The notes beneath the pieces were generated by a model that saw only the letters and a list, made by a program, of their open reading frames with translations, was not told where the DNA came from and did no database searches. This document shows positions 29,213 through 37,694 of a DNA stretch of 64,000 nt, piece by piece. The DNA is from E44-bin32 sp034430615 (GTDB lineage Bacteria > Chloroflexota > Anaerolineae > Anaerolineales > E44-bin32): assembly GCA_034430615.1 (NCBI GenBank), contig DAOUEJ010000010.1, forward strand, positions 1 through 64,000, in the 5' to 3' direction. Each line of letters starts with the position of its first letter. The first letter of the stretch is position 1. The position numbers were made by a program, and so were the translations under genes.

Positions 29213-29302
29213 CACTTCGTGGGGTTCGCAGGCAGGTGGAAGAGGTGCGGGTATGGATTAAGGCATCATGCCAGGAATAAGTTCTCATCTTCGTTGTAAT
29301 TC

Positions 29303-30106
29303 TCAGATCGATTCTGTGCCCGGCTCAGGAGATGGAAGGCCGAATACGGCGTCGAGCAGCATACCGCTGCTTTCGGGGTACCCCGTATCCCGCAGCCAGA
29401 GCAAGTATTCCACGTTCCCTTTCGGGCCAATCAGTGGCGAGCGGATCAGGCCATGCGCCCAATAACCGATGGAGGCTGCCGTTCCGATCACATCCGCGAC
29501 CGTTTTTCGCCTCACCTGATCATCCTTCACGACCCCACCCCGGCGCACGAATTGTCGACCTGCCTCAAATTGAGGTTTTACGAGTGTGATCAGATCCCCA
29601 CCAGGCTTCATCCAGGGTGCGACGACAGGAAGTACCAGGCCGAGTGAAATGAAGGAGACGTCAACCACAGCCATTCCCACCTGCTCAGGCAGTGATTCCA
29701 GGTAGCGCACGTTTTGACCTTCCATGGAAATCACGCGTGGATCTTGCCGAAGTTTCCAATGGAGTTGACCCCTACCGACATCAACCGCATACACTTTCTC
29801 GGCACCGTGCTGGAGCAGGCAGTCCGTAAACCCGCCGGTCGACGCGCCAACATCGGCACAAACCAAACCCATTACGGATAGTTCGAAGGTCGAGAGCGCG
29901 GCTTTGAGCTTTTCACCACCCCGCGAGACAAACTCGGGGCCGTGCTTTAGCTCAAGTTTTGACCCCGGTTCGACCCGCTGGGAGGCTTGATGGACCAGTT
30001 CCCCGTTGATCCGCACTTGCCCGGCCATGATTAATTTCTGCGCCAGTGAGCGTGATTCGGCGAGACCGGCCTCCACCAGGGCTTGATCAATCCGTTTCTT
30101 GTCCAT
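29303..30106 (-). CDS. tlyA: TlyA-family 23S/16S rRNA 2'-O-methyltransferase / hemolysin A homologue
   Basis: 267 residues. The N-terminal S4 RNA-binding domain starts at once (KKRIDQALVEAGLAESRSLA, then GQVRINGELVHQASQRVEPG). An FtsJ-like Rossmann methyltransferase follows with CADVGASTGGFTDCLLQHGA (SAM motif, about 82-101), AVDVGRGQLHWKLRQDPRV and VDVSFISLGLVLP. TlyA methylates ribose of rRNA in ribosomal subunits and affects capreomycin sensitivity. The ATG at 30106 fits the family start; the open frame beyond it to 30301 has no similarity. TACAAT lies 11 nt upstream of the ATG. Confidence 0.93.
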   Translation of the reverse strand: MDKKRIDQALVEAGLAESRSLAQKLIMAGQVRINGELVHQASQRVEPGSKLELKHGPEFVSRGGEKLKAALSTFELSVMGLVCADVGASTGGFTDCLLQHGAEKVYAVDVGRGQLHWKLRQDPRVISMEGQNVRYLESLPEQVGMAVVDVSFISLGLVLPVVAPWMKPGGDLITLVKPQFEAGRQFVRRGGVVKDDQVRRKTVADVIGTAASIGYWAHGLIRSPLIGPKGNVEYLLWLRDTGYPESSGMLLDAVFGLPSPEPGTESI

Positions 30107-30193
30107 ATCAAACGTTGATTGTACCTGAAGGTGTGCGCCAGCACTTGATCGAGCAGAACAACGCCATTCCTTGCCGCATGGTTCCATCCCTGC

Positions 30194-30199
30194 TATCAT
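30194..30199 (+). promoter_or_regulatory. Candidate -10 element for a leaderless prenyltransferase/mevalonate kinase operon
   Basis: TATCAT is followed by 7 nt and the ATG at 30207. No Shine-Dalgarno can fit in the gap. The same geometry recurs elsewhere in this window. Confidence 0.5.
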
Positions 30200-30206
30200 C
30201 CGCTCT

Positions 30207-31079
30207 ATGCCCAAAAACTTACTGCGGGCCGTGCGCCCCAAGCAGTGGATCAAAAACGGGATCATCTTCTCTGCGCTGGTATTCGACCAGCAGCTCTTCA
30301 AGGTCGGACCTCTCCTGCGGACAATCGGCGGATTCGTCTTGCTCTGTATGGCGGCCAGTGCAGTCTATTTAATTAATGACCTTGCGGATCTCGAACAAGA
30401 CCGTCAGCATCCGACGAAGAGGCTTCGGCCGCTTGCCTCCGGTGCCCTCTCGATGGCAGTTGGCCGGGCAGCCGCGATCATACTCGGTGTGGGATCGTTG
30501 GGCCTGGGGTTCGCCCTCGGTCCCGGTTTTGGTCTGATCCTTCTGACCTACCTCGGTACGAACTTGCTCTACTCTTTCTACTTGAAACACATCCCCATCA
30601 TCGACGTCCTCGTGTTGGCTTCAGGTTTTGTGCTTCGTGTCGCTGCAGGCGTCGTATTGATCACAGTGCAGCGCTTCTCACCGTGGATGTATGTGTGCGT
30701 GACGCTCCTGGCGCTCTTCATTGGACTTGGAAAACGACGGGCAGAAATGGTACTCCTGGCCGATTCAGCCAATTCTCATCGCCGTGTTCTTGATGGCTAC
30801 ACCCTGCCCTACATCGACCACCTGCTCACAATTGTGTCGAGCACAACAATCGTTGCCTACTCCCTGTATACATTTTCAGCGGATAACCTTCCGGCCAATC
30901 ATTTGATGATGCTTACCATCCCATTTGTGATCTACGGAATCTTCCGCTACCTGTACCTGATCCACGTTGAAGGTGAGGGTGGTGCACCCGAAGATCTGCT
31001 CCTACGAGATCGTTCCCTGATGGCCACAGCCGCATTGTGGGCGATAAGCGTCGTGGTTGTTCTGTATTTACCTTTATGA
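30207..31079 (+). CDS. UbiA-family prenyltransferase, decaprenyl-phosphate phosphoribosyltransferase-like
   Basis: 290 residues with about eight to nine membrane helices. The two Asp-rich motifs of UbiA enzymes are NDLADLEQDRQHPTKRLRP (about 56-74) and, less canonical, the loop with SANSHRRVLDGYTLPYIDHL. The HPTKRLRPLASG form is characteristic of the 5-phosphoribosyl-1-diphosphate:decaprenyl-phosphate transferase subgroup (Rv3806c-like), which makes polyprenyl-phosphoryl-ribose for arabinose donors. Its stop overlaps the mevalonate kinase ATG (ATGA). A polyprenyl-phosphate pentose donor could feed the neighbouring GT-C transferases. Subgroup assignment is by motif only. Confidence 0.85.
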   Translation: MPKNLLRAVRPKQWIKNGIIFSALVFDQQLFKVGPLLRTIGGFVLLCMAASAVYLINDLADLEQDRQHPTKRLRPLASGALSMAVGRAAAIILGVGSLGLGFALGPGFGLILLTYLGTNLLYSFYLKHIPIIDVLVLASGFVLRVAAGVVLITVQRFSPWMYVCVTLLALFIGLGKRRAEMVLLADSANSHRRVLDGYTLPYIDHLLTIVSSTTIVAYSLYTFSADNLPANHLMMLTIPFVIYGIFRYLYLIHVEGEGGAPEDLLLRDRSLMATAALWAISVVVVLYLPL

Positions 31080-32014
31080 CGCGTGCCGACGCCCCTGCCA
31101 AGATGATCCTATTCGGGGAACATGCCGTAGTATACGGACGCCCGGCCATTGCTGTCCCTATCCCAGAGCTGCGTGCCTCAGCCGTCGTTGAAGAACATCA
31201 TCTTGGAGCAGCAGGGCAAATCGAGCTCATCAGTCCGCTTACGGAGATCCGTATATGGCTACACGAAGCGCCCCCGGGTAATCCACTTGCAGCTATCACA
31301 TCGAATACTCTTGCAAAAATCGAGTGCACCTCCCCAAGCCCTCTGAAGATCACGATCGATTCGACGATCCCGGTCGCCGCTGGACTCGGCTCAGGTGCAG
31401 CCGTCTCGGTGGCAGTTGCACGTGCGCTTGGCCGCCATTTCGGCGTTGAGCTTGACCCGCAGACCCTTTCAGCCCTGGCATATGAAGTCGAAGTCATCCA
31501 CCACGGCTCACCCTCTGGCGTGGACAACACCGTCATCGCGTTTGAGAGCCCGGTCTTCTTTATCCGGGGGCAAACCTTGGAGTTGTTTACCCTTAGGCAG
31601 CCCATTACGGTAATCCTGGCCCATAGCGGCCAAGCGACGCCAACAGCAATCGCAGTTGAAGAAGTCCGCAAACTCCGGGAACGCGATCCTGTCCTCGCCA
31701 ATGCATGCTTCGATGAGATCGGCGAGATTACACTCGCCGCCTACCAGGCCCTTATGAAGGGTGGCCTGGAGCAGCTCGGTGAGTTGATGAACCGGAACCA
31801 TGACCTGCTTAAAGTCCTGGGTGTGAGCTCTCCACAGTTAGATCAGCTCGTGGAGACTGCGCTTGTGGCAGGGGCAAACGGAGCAAAACTCTCCGGTGCA
31901 GGTTTAGGGGGGTACATCATCGCTCTTGTCAACGCGGATGATGCGGAAGCTGTCTTCCATGCGCTAGCAGAGTCCGGAGCCAGCCAGCTCCATAAGGTAT
32001 CGGTCCACGCATGA
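31076..32014 (+). CDS. mvk: Mevalonate kinase
   Basis: 312 residues, GHMP kinase family. Motif 1 is APAKMILFGEHAVVYGRPAI, diagnostic for mevalonate kinase. Motif 2 is PVAAGLGSGAAVSVAVA (99-115), with Gly in place of the usual second Ser. The catalytic Asp lies in HHGSPSGVDNT (D150). Motif 3 is KLSGAGLGGYIIALV near the C-terminus. It phosphorylates mevalonate to 5-phosphomevalonate for isoprenoid synthesis. It overlaps both neighbours by ATGA junctions and so is translationally coupled to the prenyltransferase and the isopentenyl phosphate kinase. Confidence 0.94.
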   Translation: MTRADAPAKMILFGEHAVVYGRPAIAVPIPELRASAVVEEHHLGAAGQIELISPLTEIRIWLHEAPPGNPLAAITSNTLAKIECTSPSPLKITIDSTIPVAAGLGSGAAVSVAVARALGRHFGVELDPQTLSALAYEVEVIHHGSPSGVDNTVIAFESPVFFIRGQTLELFTLRQPITVILAHSGQATPTAIAVEEVRKLRERDPVLANACFDEIGEITLAAYQALMKGGLEQLGELMNRNHDLLKVLGVSSPQLDQLVETALVAGANGAKLSGAGLGGYIIALVNADDAEAVFHALAESGASQLHKVSVHA

Positions 32015-32784
32015 TTTTCCTGAAACTTGGTGGCTCGCTCATAACTGAGAAAAGTAAACCTCTCACCCCGCGTTTGGACACCATCGAACGTCTTGCAGGG
32101 GAGATCGCTGATGCAGTGCAGTCCAGACCCGACCTGCAGATGGTCATCGGTCACGGGTCTGGTTCCTTCGGCCACCACACCGCCGCTCGCTTCGGCACCC
32201 AAAATGGGGCAATATCCAGCGAGGATTGGTGGGGCTTTTGCATAGTCGCTGATGCGGCCCGCCAGCTTCATCGCCTTGTGATGCAAGCCCTGCTGGTGCG
32301 CGATCTGCCGGTGATGTCGTTCTCACCCTCGTCCATGATCATCACCCACGAAGGGAAGCTTGCCTCCGACTTTTCTGAACCTATCCAGCTCGCCCTCGAC
32401 GCTGGGCTCATCCCGGTTGTCCATGGCGACGCTGTGCTCGATACGGTAAAAGGCGCATCGATCGTCTCGACCGAACAGGTCTTTATTGCACTGGGCCGGC
32501 GGATGGAGCCGGAACGTATGCTTTTAGCAGGGATCGAACCGGGCGTGCTCACCCCGGACGGCGAGATCCTGGACGTCATTAAACCCGTTGACTTCGGTCA
32601 ACTCGAGTTCAGCCCACCGGGAGGAGAGGATGTAACCGGCGGCATGCGCTCGAAGGTCGAGCAGGCAAGCCTCTTCGCACACCAACATCCAGCAACAGAG
32701 GTCATCATCTTCGCGCCCAGCTCAGTTGGCAGCCTGACCCGGGTGCTGTTAGGGGAGCGATCTGGCACCCAAATTATGAGTTAA
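32011..32784 (+). CDS. ipk: Isopentenyl phosphate kinase
   Basis: 257 residues of the amino acid kinase fold. MIFLKLGGSLITEKSKP gives the phosphate-binding lysine and Gly loop. VIGHGSGSFGHHTA (about 45-58) contains the SFGH histidine that marks isopentenyl phosphate kinase, and VTGGMRSKVEQASLFA is the C-terminal nucleotide/phosphate loop. The enzyme converts isopentenyl phosphate to isopentenyl diphosphate, the last step of the alternative mevalonate pathway. That pathway also needs a (di)phosphomevalonate decarboxylase-type enzyme, which is not in this window. Chloroflexota are among the bacteria known to use this route. Confidence 0.93.
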   Translation: MIFLKLGGSLITEKSKPLTPRLDTIERLAGEIADAVQSRPDLQMVIGHGSGSFGHHTAARFGTQNGAISSEDWWGFCIVADAARQLHRLVMQALLVRDLPVMSFSPSSMIITHEGKLASDFSEPIQLALDAGLIPVVHGDAVLDTVKGASIVSTEQVFIALGRRMEPERMLLAGIEPGVLTPDGEILDVIKPVDFGQLEFSPPGGEDVTGGMRSKVEQASLFAHQHPATEVIIFAPSSVGSLTRVLLGERSGTQIMS

Positions 32785-32997
32785 AAGACCGCCGTTGGGA
32801 GCCATGCAGAAAGTGGGTTCCGGTCTCCTCAACATGGATAGACGTAACTTGTCCAGGTTTGGTGTTTGGCCTAGACTGTACCCGGATCCAGCACACGTTC
32901 GGGGTGCGTATTCATGTCCACGTACGCCACATATCCAATTACATCACTCCTACACCTATCGAACGAAGATTATCTCGAATAAGCCAGGAGGCTTCGC

Positions 32998-33852
32998 ATG
33001 AGCGAGCGATCTAAAGTTACGCTGCCAGCACTCTTCAAAAAGGTTGAACAGGGCAAACCCATCACGATGCTGACCTGCTATGACTACCCTACGGCCTACT
33101 TCCAGGAGCAAGCCGGGGTGGACATGATCCTAGTGGGGGACAGCCTCGGCATGACCATGCTCGGCTATGATTCGACGCTGCCCGTCACGATGGAAGACAT
33201 GATACGCCACACCCAGGCCGTCCGGCGTGGAACGCCCAGCGCCTGGCTGATTGGCGACATGCCCTATATGAGCTACCAGGCTAGCACCGAGAGTGCGATT
33301 CGCAATGCCGGGCGCTTCATGGCGGAAGCAAGCTGCGATGCGATCAAGCTAGAAGGGGGTGTTGAAATCATCGAGCGGGTGCGGGGCATCGTCTCAGCCG
33401 GGATTCCAGTCATGGGCCACCTCGGGTTGACACCCCAGAGCGTGAGTGCACTGGGCGGGTTCCGGGTCCAGGGAAAGGGCGCGCTCCAAGCGAAGAAGAT
33501 CATCGATAATGCGCTGCACCTGGAAGAGGCCGGTGTGTTTGCCATCTTGTTCGAGATGATCCCCGAAAGGCTCTGCAAATTGATCACCGAGCGAGTCCGC
33601 AGCTGTTTCGTCATCAGCCTCGGATCGGGCCCTCATGCTCACGGCCAACTCCTGATCTACCATGACATGTTCGGCCTATACCCAAAATTCAAGCCACGCA
33701 TGGCGAAGGTTTTCGGTGAGGCAGGCAAGGTGATCCTGGAAGGATTGCAGAAATACGTCGAAGAAGTGGAAGATGGATCGTTTCCGCAGCCTGAGAATTG
33801 GTTCGGTATGTCAGATGAAGAATACGACGAACTGATCAAGCTGCTCGGCTGA
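32998..33852 (+). CDS. panB: 3-methyl-2-oxobutanoate hydroxymethyltransferase (ketopantoate hydroxymethyltransferase)
   Basis: 284 residues. Family motifs: ITMLTCYDYPTAYFQEQAGV, DMILVGDSLGMTMLGYDSTL with the metal-binding Asp, IGDMPYMSY, AIKLEGG, MGHLGLTPQSV and LFEMIPE with the catalytic Glu. PanB transfers a hydroxymethyl group from methylene-THF to ketoisovalerate in pantothenate/CoA synthesis. CCAGGAGG precedes the ATG at good spacing. panC and panD are not adjacent. The 213 bases upstream hold no feature I can name. Confidence 0.97.
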   Translation: MSERSKVTLPALFKKVEQGKPITMLTCYDYPTAYFQEQAGVDMILVGDSLGMTMLGYDSTLPVTMEDMIRHTQAVRRGTPSAWLIGDMPYMSYQASTESAIRNAGRFMAEASCDAIKLEGGVEIIERVRGIVSAGIPVMGHLGLTPQSVSALGGFRVQGKGALQAKKIIDNALHLEEAGVFAILFEMIPERLCKLITERVRSCFVISLGSGPHAHGQLLIYHDMFGLYPKFKPRMAKVFGEAGKVILEGLQKYVEEVEDGSFPQPENWFGMSDEEYDELIKLLG

Positions 33853-33899
33853 ACATAGCATTCCTATATCAAGAACGAGCCTGAAGGGAGTTTAATAAA

Positions 33900-35168
33900 A
33901 TGACCTCCGACCTGCGCAGCTTGCTCGAAATCCCATATTCCCGGCTGGATGCCATCAACAAGATTCTTCTCGATCCCAAAACCCGGGTGATTGATGACTT
34001 CTTCAAGGTTGTAGAAAAATACGGGACCCCACAGGCCATCAACGCAAAGGCGAAGGCGGCACTCGAACCCAGTGTACTCCGGGAACGGCTCGAGCAGATC
34101 AAACCTGAATACATCGAACATCTGGATTGGTTGACGGAACAACGCGATCAGGCGGCATTTATCACTGTGGCGGACTACCGCGAACGGGTCCTTGGTGATC
34201 GCGCCGCCGCGATGACATTCGCTGAAGATTTCGCCGTCACGCTCGAGATCAGCGCGTTTCAGTATTTTCCATGGATCGTGGACATTGCACAACGAGCCAT
34301 CTCAGACGGCATGCTCATGCCCGGGCGTTTTATCAGGGTTCGCAAGATGAAGGAGCAGGAGGAAGACGGTGATCTCCTGGCCACCGCCGTAGCCATGCAA
34401 ATCATCGGCGCCAGCTATGTGGAAACCCTCGACACGAAGGGTACCGATGGTTCGAACGTCCATCTCGGAGGGCCCGAAACGATAACCGGGTATTTTGGCG
34501 GTGTCGGCCAACCCAATGAATACGCATTGAAGTGGCTCGATGAATACCTGTACTACTACACAAACTATGGCGTCCGCCAGGTCCTGAATGTCAACCCGGG
34601 GACCGTACTGCTCAGTTATCTGCTGCACAGGATTGGGGTTGATATTGAATTCAAGATTTCGGTCTACATGGGGAACGATAACCCCTATGCTGCGCTCTGG
34701 ACCTTGCTCGGGGCCAAGCTCTTCAGCCGGGACGACGGCAGTTCCCCGCTAATCGGCTTCAACTGGAGCAACTCGGTCAACAACGAATCGATGGAGATCA
34801 CTGCGCAATTCCGGCACGATCTTGGTTTCGAGGACATCGTCCGTTTCGAGCACCATATCACGGAAACGTACAAGAGCATCGTTCGGCAGCCCTATAACCG
34901 GCGAACGGAGCTGGTTGAAATCGCCGACCATGTTGCCAACATCTCTGCCAAGCACGAAGGCGCTGATCCCGAAATCGACAGCACGCGTGAACACCCAAGT
35001 GACATCCTGGATTACTTCCGTGACAAGTCCGAGATCATCGAGGCCGGCGATTTGGACTACCTCACCTCGAACTTCATGGATAAATTCGATGCTCTGAATA
35101 AAACGGCCTGGGCACTAACAGAAAAGGGATTAGCCTTTATTGCTGCCCGTAAACTACATCACCGGTAG
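33900..35168 (+). CDS. Conserved-looking protein of unknown function (422 aa)
   Basis: I do not recognise a family. The protein is soluble, acidic and well-formed, with no signal peptide and no membrane segment. It looks like an alpha/beta enzyme: the central region runs through ETLDTKGTDGSNVHLGGPET, GYFGGVGQPNEYALKWLDEY, VRQVLNVNPGTVLLSYLLH, VDIEFKISVYMGNDNPYAAL and NWSNSVNNESMEIT, which reads like successive beta-strand/loop units of a barrel with Gly- and Asn-rich loops. Many conserved-type polar residues (D, N, E, H) suggest a metal or phosphate site. It begins 47 nt after panB with AAGGGAG upstream and is followed 237 nt later by an ALDH7-type dehydrogenase. A metabolic role linked to that enzyme is only a guess. 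Confidence 0.7.
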   Translation: MTSDLRSLLEIPYSRLDAINKILLDPKTRVIDDFFKVVEKYGTPQAINAKAKAALEPSVLRERLEQIKPEYIEHLDWLTEQRDQAAFITVADYRERVLGDRAAAMTFAEDFAVTLEISAFQYFPWIVDIAQRAISDGMLMPGRFIRVRKMKEQEEDGDLLATAVAMQIIGASYVETLDTKGTDGSNVHLGGPETITGYFGGVGQPNEYALKWLDEYLYYYTNYGVRQVLNVNPGTVLLSYLLHRIGVDIEFKISVYMGNDNPYAALWTLLGAKLFSRDDGSSPLIGFNWSNSVNNESMEITAQFRHDLGFEDIVRFEHHITETYKSIVRQPYNRRTELVEIADHVANISAKHEGADPEIDSTREHPSDILDYFRDKSEIIEAGDLDYLTSNFMDKFDALNKTAWALTEKGLAFIAARKLHHR

Positions 35169-35405
35169 GGTCAACGGCCAAGAGGATGTGAATCGATCTA
35201 CTTGAAAGAGCCGTGTCAGCCAGATCCCAGACCATAGGGGATGGTTACACTTACCAAAAAGGGGGAATGGGGCTTTTTCCGAGCCCGAGCTCCCACCCGG
35301 CGAGTGAAATTTCGGGCAAAGGCGCCTAGATCCGCGACCCTTATATTCGGAAATGGCTGAAGGGTCAAGGGCAGGTGTACACACTTCACCACGAGGAGAG
35401 GAATT

Positions 35406-36929
35406 ATGAAATCCTTGCTCAGGAAGCTCAACCTTGAAGATGTCAACGCCGGGGCATGTACCGGCCCAGACCGTTGGATCCGAGATCCGAAAGGCAAGGA
35501 GCTCATCTCCTACAACCCGACATCGGGCGAGCCGCTGGCGAGCATCATTCAAGCCACACCGGCGACCTACGAGACCGTATTGACACATGCCCACGAAGCT
35601 TTCCTCAAGTTGCGGGAGATACCAGCCCCCAAGCGCGGGTTGTTGATCCGGGATCTAGGGGATGCTCTGCGTGACTACAAGGAACCACTGGGGGACCTGG
35701 TCACACTCGAGATGGGCAAGATTAAGGCCGAAGGGCATGGCGAGGTCCAGGAAATGATCGACATCGCCGATTTTGCGGTTGGGCTATCGCGTCAGTTGTA
35801 CGGCCTCACAATGCACTCCGAACGCAGCGAACACCGCATGTTTGAACAGTGGCATCCACTCGGGGTGGTGGGAGTCATCACCTCCTTCAATTTTCCGGTA
35901 GCGGTCTGGTCGTGGAATACGACCATCGCGGCCGTCTGCGGGGATCCAGTGATCTGGAAACCATCCTCCGATACACCGCTCACCGCCATCGCTGTCCAGC
36001 ACATCGCCAATCGGATTATGGCCGATCACAAACTCGATGGGATTTTCAACCTGGTCATTGGGTCGGGGCGTGATGTCGGCGAGCTCATGTTAAACGATCC
36101 TCGCGTCCCGTTGATCTCCTTCACGGGATCGACCAGGATCGGCCGGCATGTATCTCAAGCCGTCGCTACTCGTTTCGGTCGAGCCATTCTCGAGCTTGGT
36201 GGGAACAACGCCATCGTCGTAGCTGACGATGCAGACCTGGATATGGCCACACGCGCGATCCTTTTCGGAGCCGTTGGCACTGCCGGACAGCGCTGTACGA
36301 GTACACGCCGGATCATCATGCAAAAATCGATTGCCGCTGATCTCACCCAACGCTTGAAAAACGCCTATGCGCAGGTGCAGATCGGCGATCCGCTTGAGGA
36401 TGACACCCTCATGGGTCCACTGGTGACCTCCTCAGCTGTGGAGGAAATGTTTGAAGCGCTGAAACAGGCACGGAAAGACGGAGGCGAGATCGTATCTGGC
36501 GGTAAGATGCTGCCGGAACTTGGACCTAATTTTGTCGAGCCCACGATTGTGAAAATGCCCTCACAAACGGAGATCGTAAAGCAAGAAACATTCGCTCCCA
36601 TCCTTTACCTGCTTGAGTACGATACCATCGAGGATGCAATCGCAATCCATAACGGCGTCCCGCAAGGTCTATCCAGTGCGATCTTCAGCCTCAACATGCG
36701 TACTATCGAGAAATTCCTCTCGGTGGGCGGTTCGGATTGCGGTATCGCGAACGTCAACATCGGCACATCCGGTGCTGAGATCGGCGGTGCTTTTGGCGGG
36801 GAAAAGGAAACCGGCGGCGGACGTGAGTCGGGTTCGGACGCCTGGAAAGCCTATATGCGCCGGCAGACGAACACGGTTAACTGGTCCGATGAACTACCGC
36901 TGGCTCAGGGCATCCATTTTGGCGATTGA
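35406..36929 (+). CDS. Aldehyde dehydrogenase, ALDH7 type (alpha-aminoadipic semialdehyde / piperideine-6-carboxylate dehydrogenase-like)
   Basis: 507 residues with the full ALDH layout: NFPVAVWSWNTTIAAVCGDP and WKPSSDTPLTA for cofactor binding, FTGSTRIGRHVSQAVA, catalytic Glu in LELGGNNA (E263) and catalytic Cys in GQRCTSTRR (C297). The EQWHPLGVVGVITSFNFPV form and GAEIGGAFGGEKETGGGRES are typical of the ALDH7 (antiquitin/AmaB) group, which oxidises alpha-aminoadipate semialdehyde in lysine breakdown. GAGGAGAGGAATT precedes the ATG. A strong terminator follows. The 237-base region before it contains no riboswitch I can recognise. Substrate is inferred from family only. Confidence 0.88.
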   Translation: MKSLLRKLNLEDVNAGACTGPDRWIRDPKGKELISYNPTSGEPLASIIQATPATYETVLTHAHEAFLKLREIPAPKRGLLIRDLGDALRDYKEPLGDLVTLEMGKIKAEGHGEVQEMIDIADFAVGLSRQLYGLTMHSERSEHRMFEQWHPLGVVGVITSFNFPVAVWSWNTTIAAVCGDPVIWKPSSDTPLTAIAVQHIANRIMADHKLDGIFNLVIGSGRDVGELMLNDPRVPLISFTGSTRIGRHVSQAVATRFGRAILELGGNNAIVVADDADLDMATRAILFGAVGTAGQRCTSTRRIIMQKSIAADLTQRLKNAYAQVQIGDPLEDDTLMGPLVTSSAVEEMFEALKQARKDGGEIVSGGKMLPELGPNFVEPTIVKMPSQTEIVKQETFAPILYLLEYDTIEDAIAIHNGVPQGLSSAIFSLNMRTIEKFLSVGGSDCGIANVNIGTSGAEIGGAFGGEKETGGGRESGSDAWKAYMRRQTNTVNWSDELPLAQGIHFGD

Positions 36930-36963
36930 GCCAGTTGAACCAGGATCAGGATTAACAAGCAAG

Positions 36964-37000
36964 TCCCCTCAGCGGATCCTTGCCTGAGGGGATTTTTTTT
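36964..37000 (+). terminator. Rho-independent terminator after the ALDH gene
   Basis: Stem TCCCCTCAG / CTGAGGGGA (36964-36972 with 36984-36992) with an 11-base loop is followed by a run of eight T. It closes the panB-unknown-ALDH side and separates it from the convergent lipoprotein gene. Confidence 0.93.
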
Positions 37001-37013
37001 ACATTCTCTGATA

Positions 37014-37514
37014 CTAATCCTTGGGTGGAGGCTCCAACTCCGGAATGCTGGCAGCGTCGCCGGAAAAGGTGACTGCCCCACTCCAGACCCAGCCATCCTT
37101 ACCTTCACCCGCTCGCTCGATTAAGTACCAAGTACCGGTAACGATATTTTCGAAGCGGCCGGTGACGTACCCTATTTGCCCCTCGAGCAGGAAGTCGACA
37201 TGACTGTATGTCTCGTCGGGTCCTTTCCGCACGTAGGCGTTGTAGTCTGCAACAACGTTAGCCCGTCTAGGGGTCGGGGTAGCTGTCGCAGTCGGGGTTG
37301 GAGTCATTGGCGGTGGTGTTGGCGAAGGGGTGACCGGCGTGGGAGGCGGTGTCTGGAAGGTCGCCCGCTGGGTTAACTCGGCCTTGGCCTGTGCGGTCGC
37401 CAGTACCGCCTCGCTCCCCGGAGATTCGGTTAGCGCTGCGCCGGCGTCACCGGAACATCCTGCAAGACTGATGGCTATGACCAGGGGTGCCATGTGCTTC
37501 ATCGACTGCCACAT
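37014..37514 (-). CDS. Lipoprotein with SH3b-like domain
   Basis: 166 residues from the ATG at 37514; an ATG at 37502 is an alternative. A signal peptide ends in the lipobox SLAGC, so the Cys after residue 20 would be lipidated. A Pro/Thr-rich spacer follows (TPPPTPVTPSPTPPPMTPTP), typical of Chloroflexota surface lipoproteins. The C-terminal 70 residues look like a bacterial SH3 domain: YVRKGPDETYSHVDFLLEG, VTGRFENIVTGTWYLIER and DGWVWSGAVTFSG. Such domains often bind cell-wall peptides or glycans. The frame upstream to 37661 lacks a signal sequence and is not used. Confidence 0.75.
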   Translation of the reverse strand: MWQSMKHMAPLVIAISLAGCSGDAGAALTESPGSEAVLATAQAKAELTQRATFQTPPPTPVTPSPTPPPMTPTPTATATPTPRRANVVADYNAYVRKGPDETYSHVDFLLEGQIGYVTGRFENIVTGTWYLIERAGEGKDGWVWSGAVTFSGDAASIPELEPPPKD

Positions 37515-37680
37515 TTGATAAACCCACTCCCAGACCGAGCATGAGCGCGCGCACTGGCATACAAACTGCACGCTGAAGAACGGGGGGAGTATACCCCAAG
37601 CACTGGCTCTCTGGCCATGCTCGGACCTGGCTGCCGTCAGTGGTACAAGTTTCCTCTCCACCTTGTCGGGGTCGTCGTGC

Positions 37681-37686
37681 TATGAT
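37681..37686 (+). promoter_or_regulatory. Candidate -10 element for a leaderless orphan gene
   Basis: TATGAT is followed by 8 nt and the ATG at 37695; no Shine-Dalgarno is present. A TTG-containing hexamer further upstream is too close to be a standard -35 box. Confidence 0.45.
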
Positions 37687-37694
37687 GCACCTGT

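Noticed and set aside
33900..35168. Idea that the unknown protein is a nicotinate phosphoribosyltransferase or lysine aminomutase subunit
   Set aside because: The expected motifs of either family are not present; similarity is limited to general barrel-like layout and neighbourhood.
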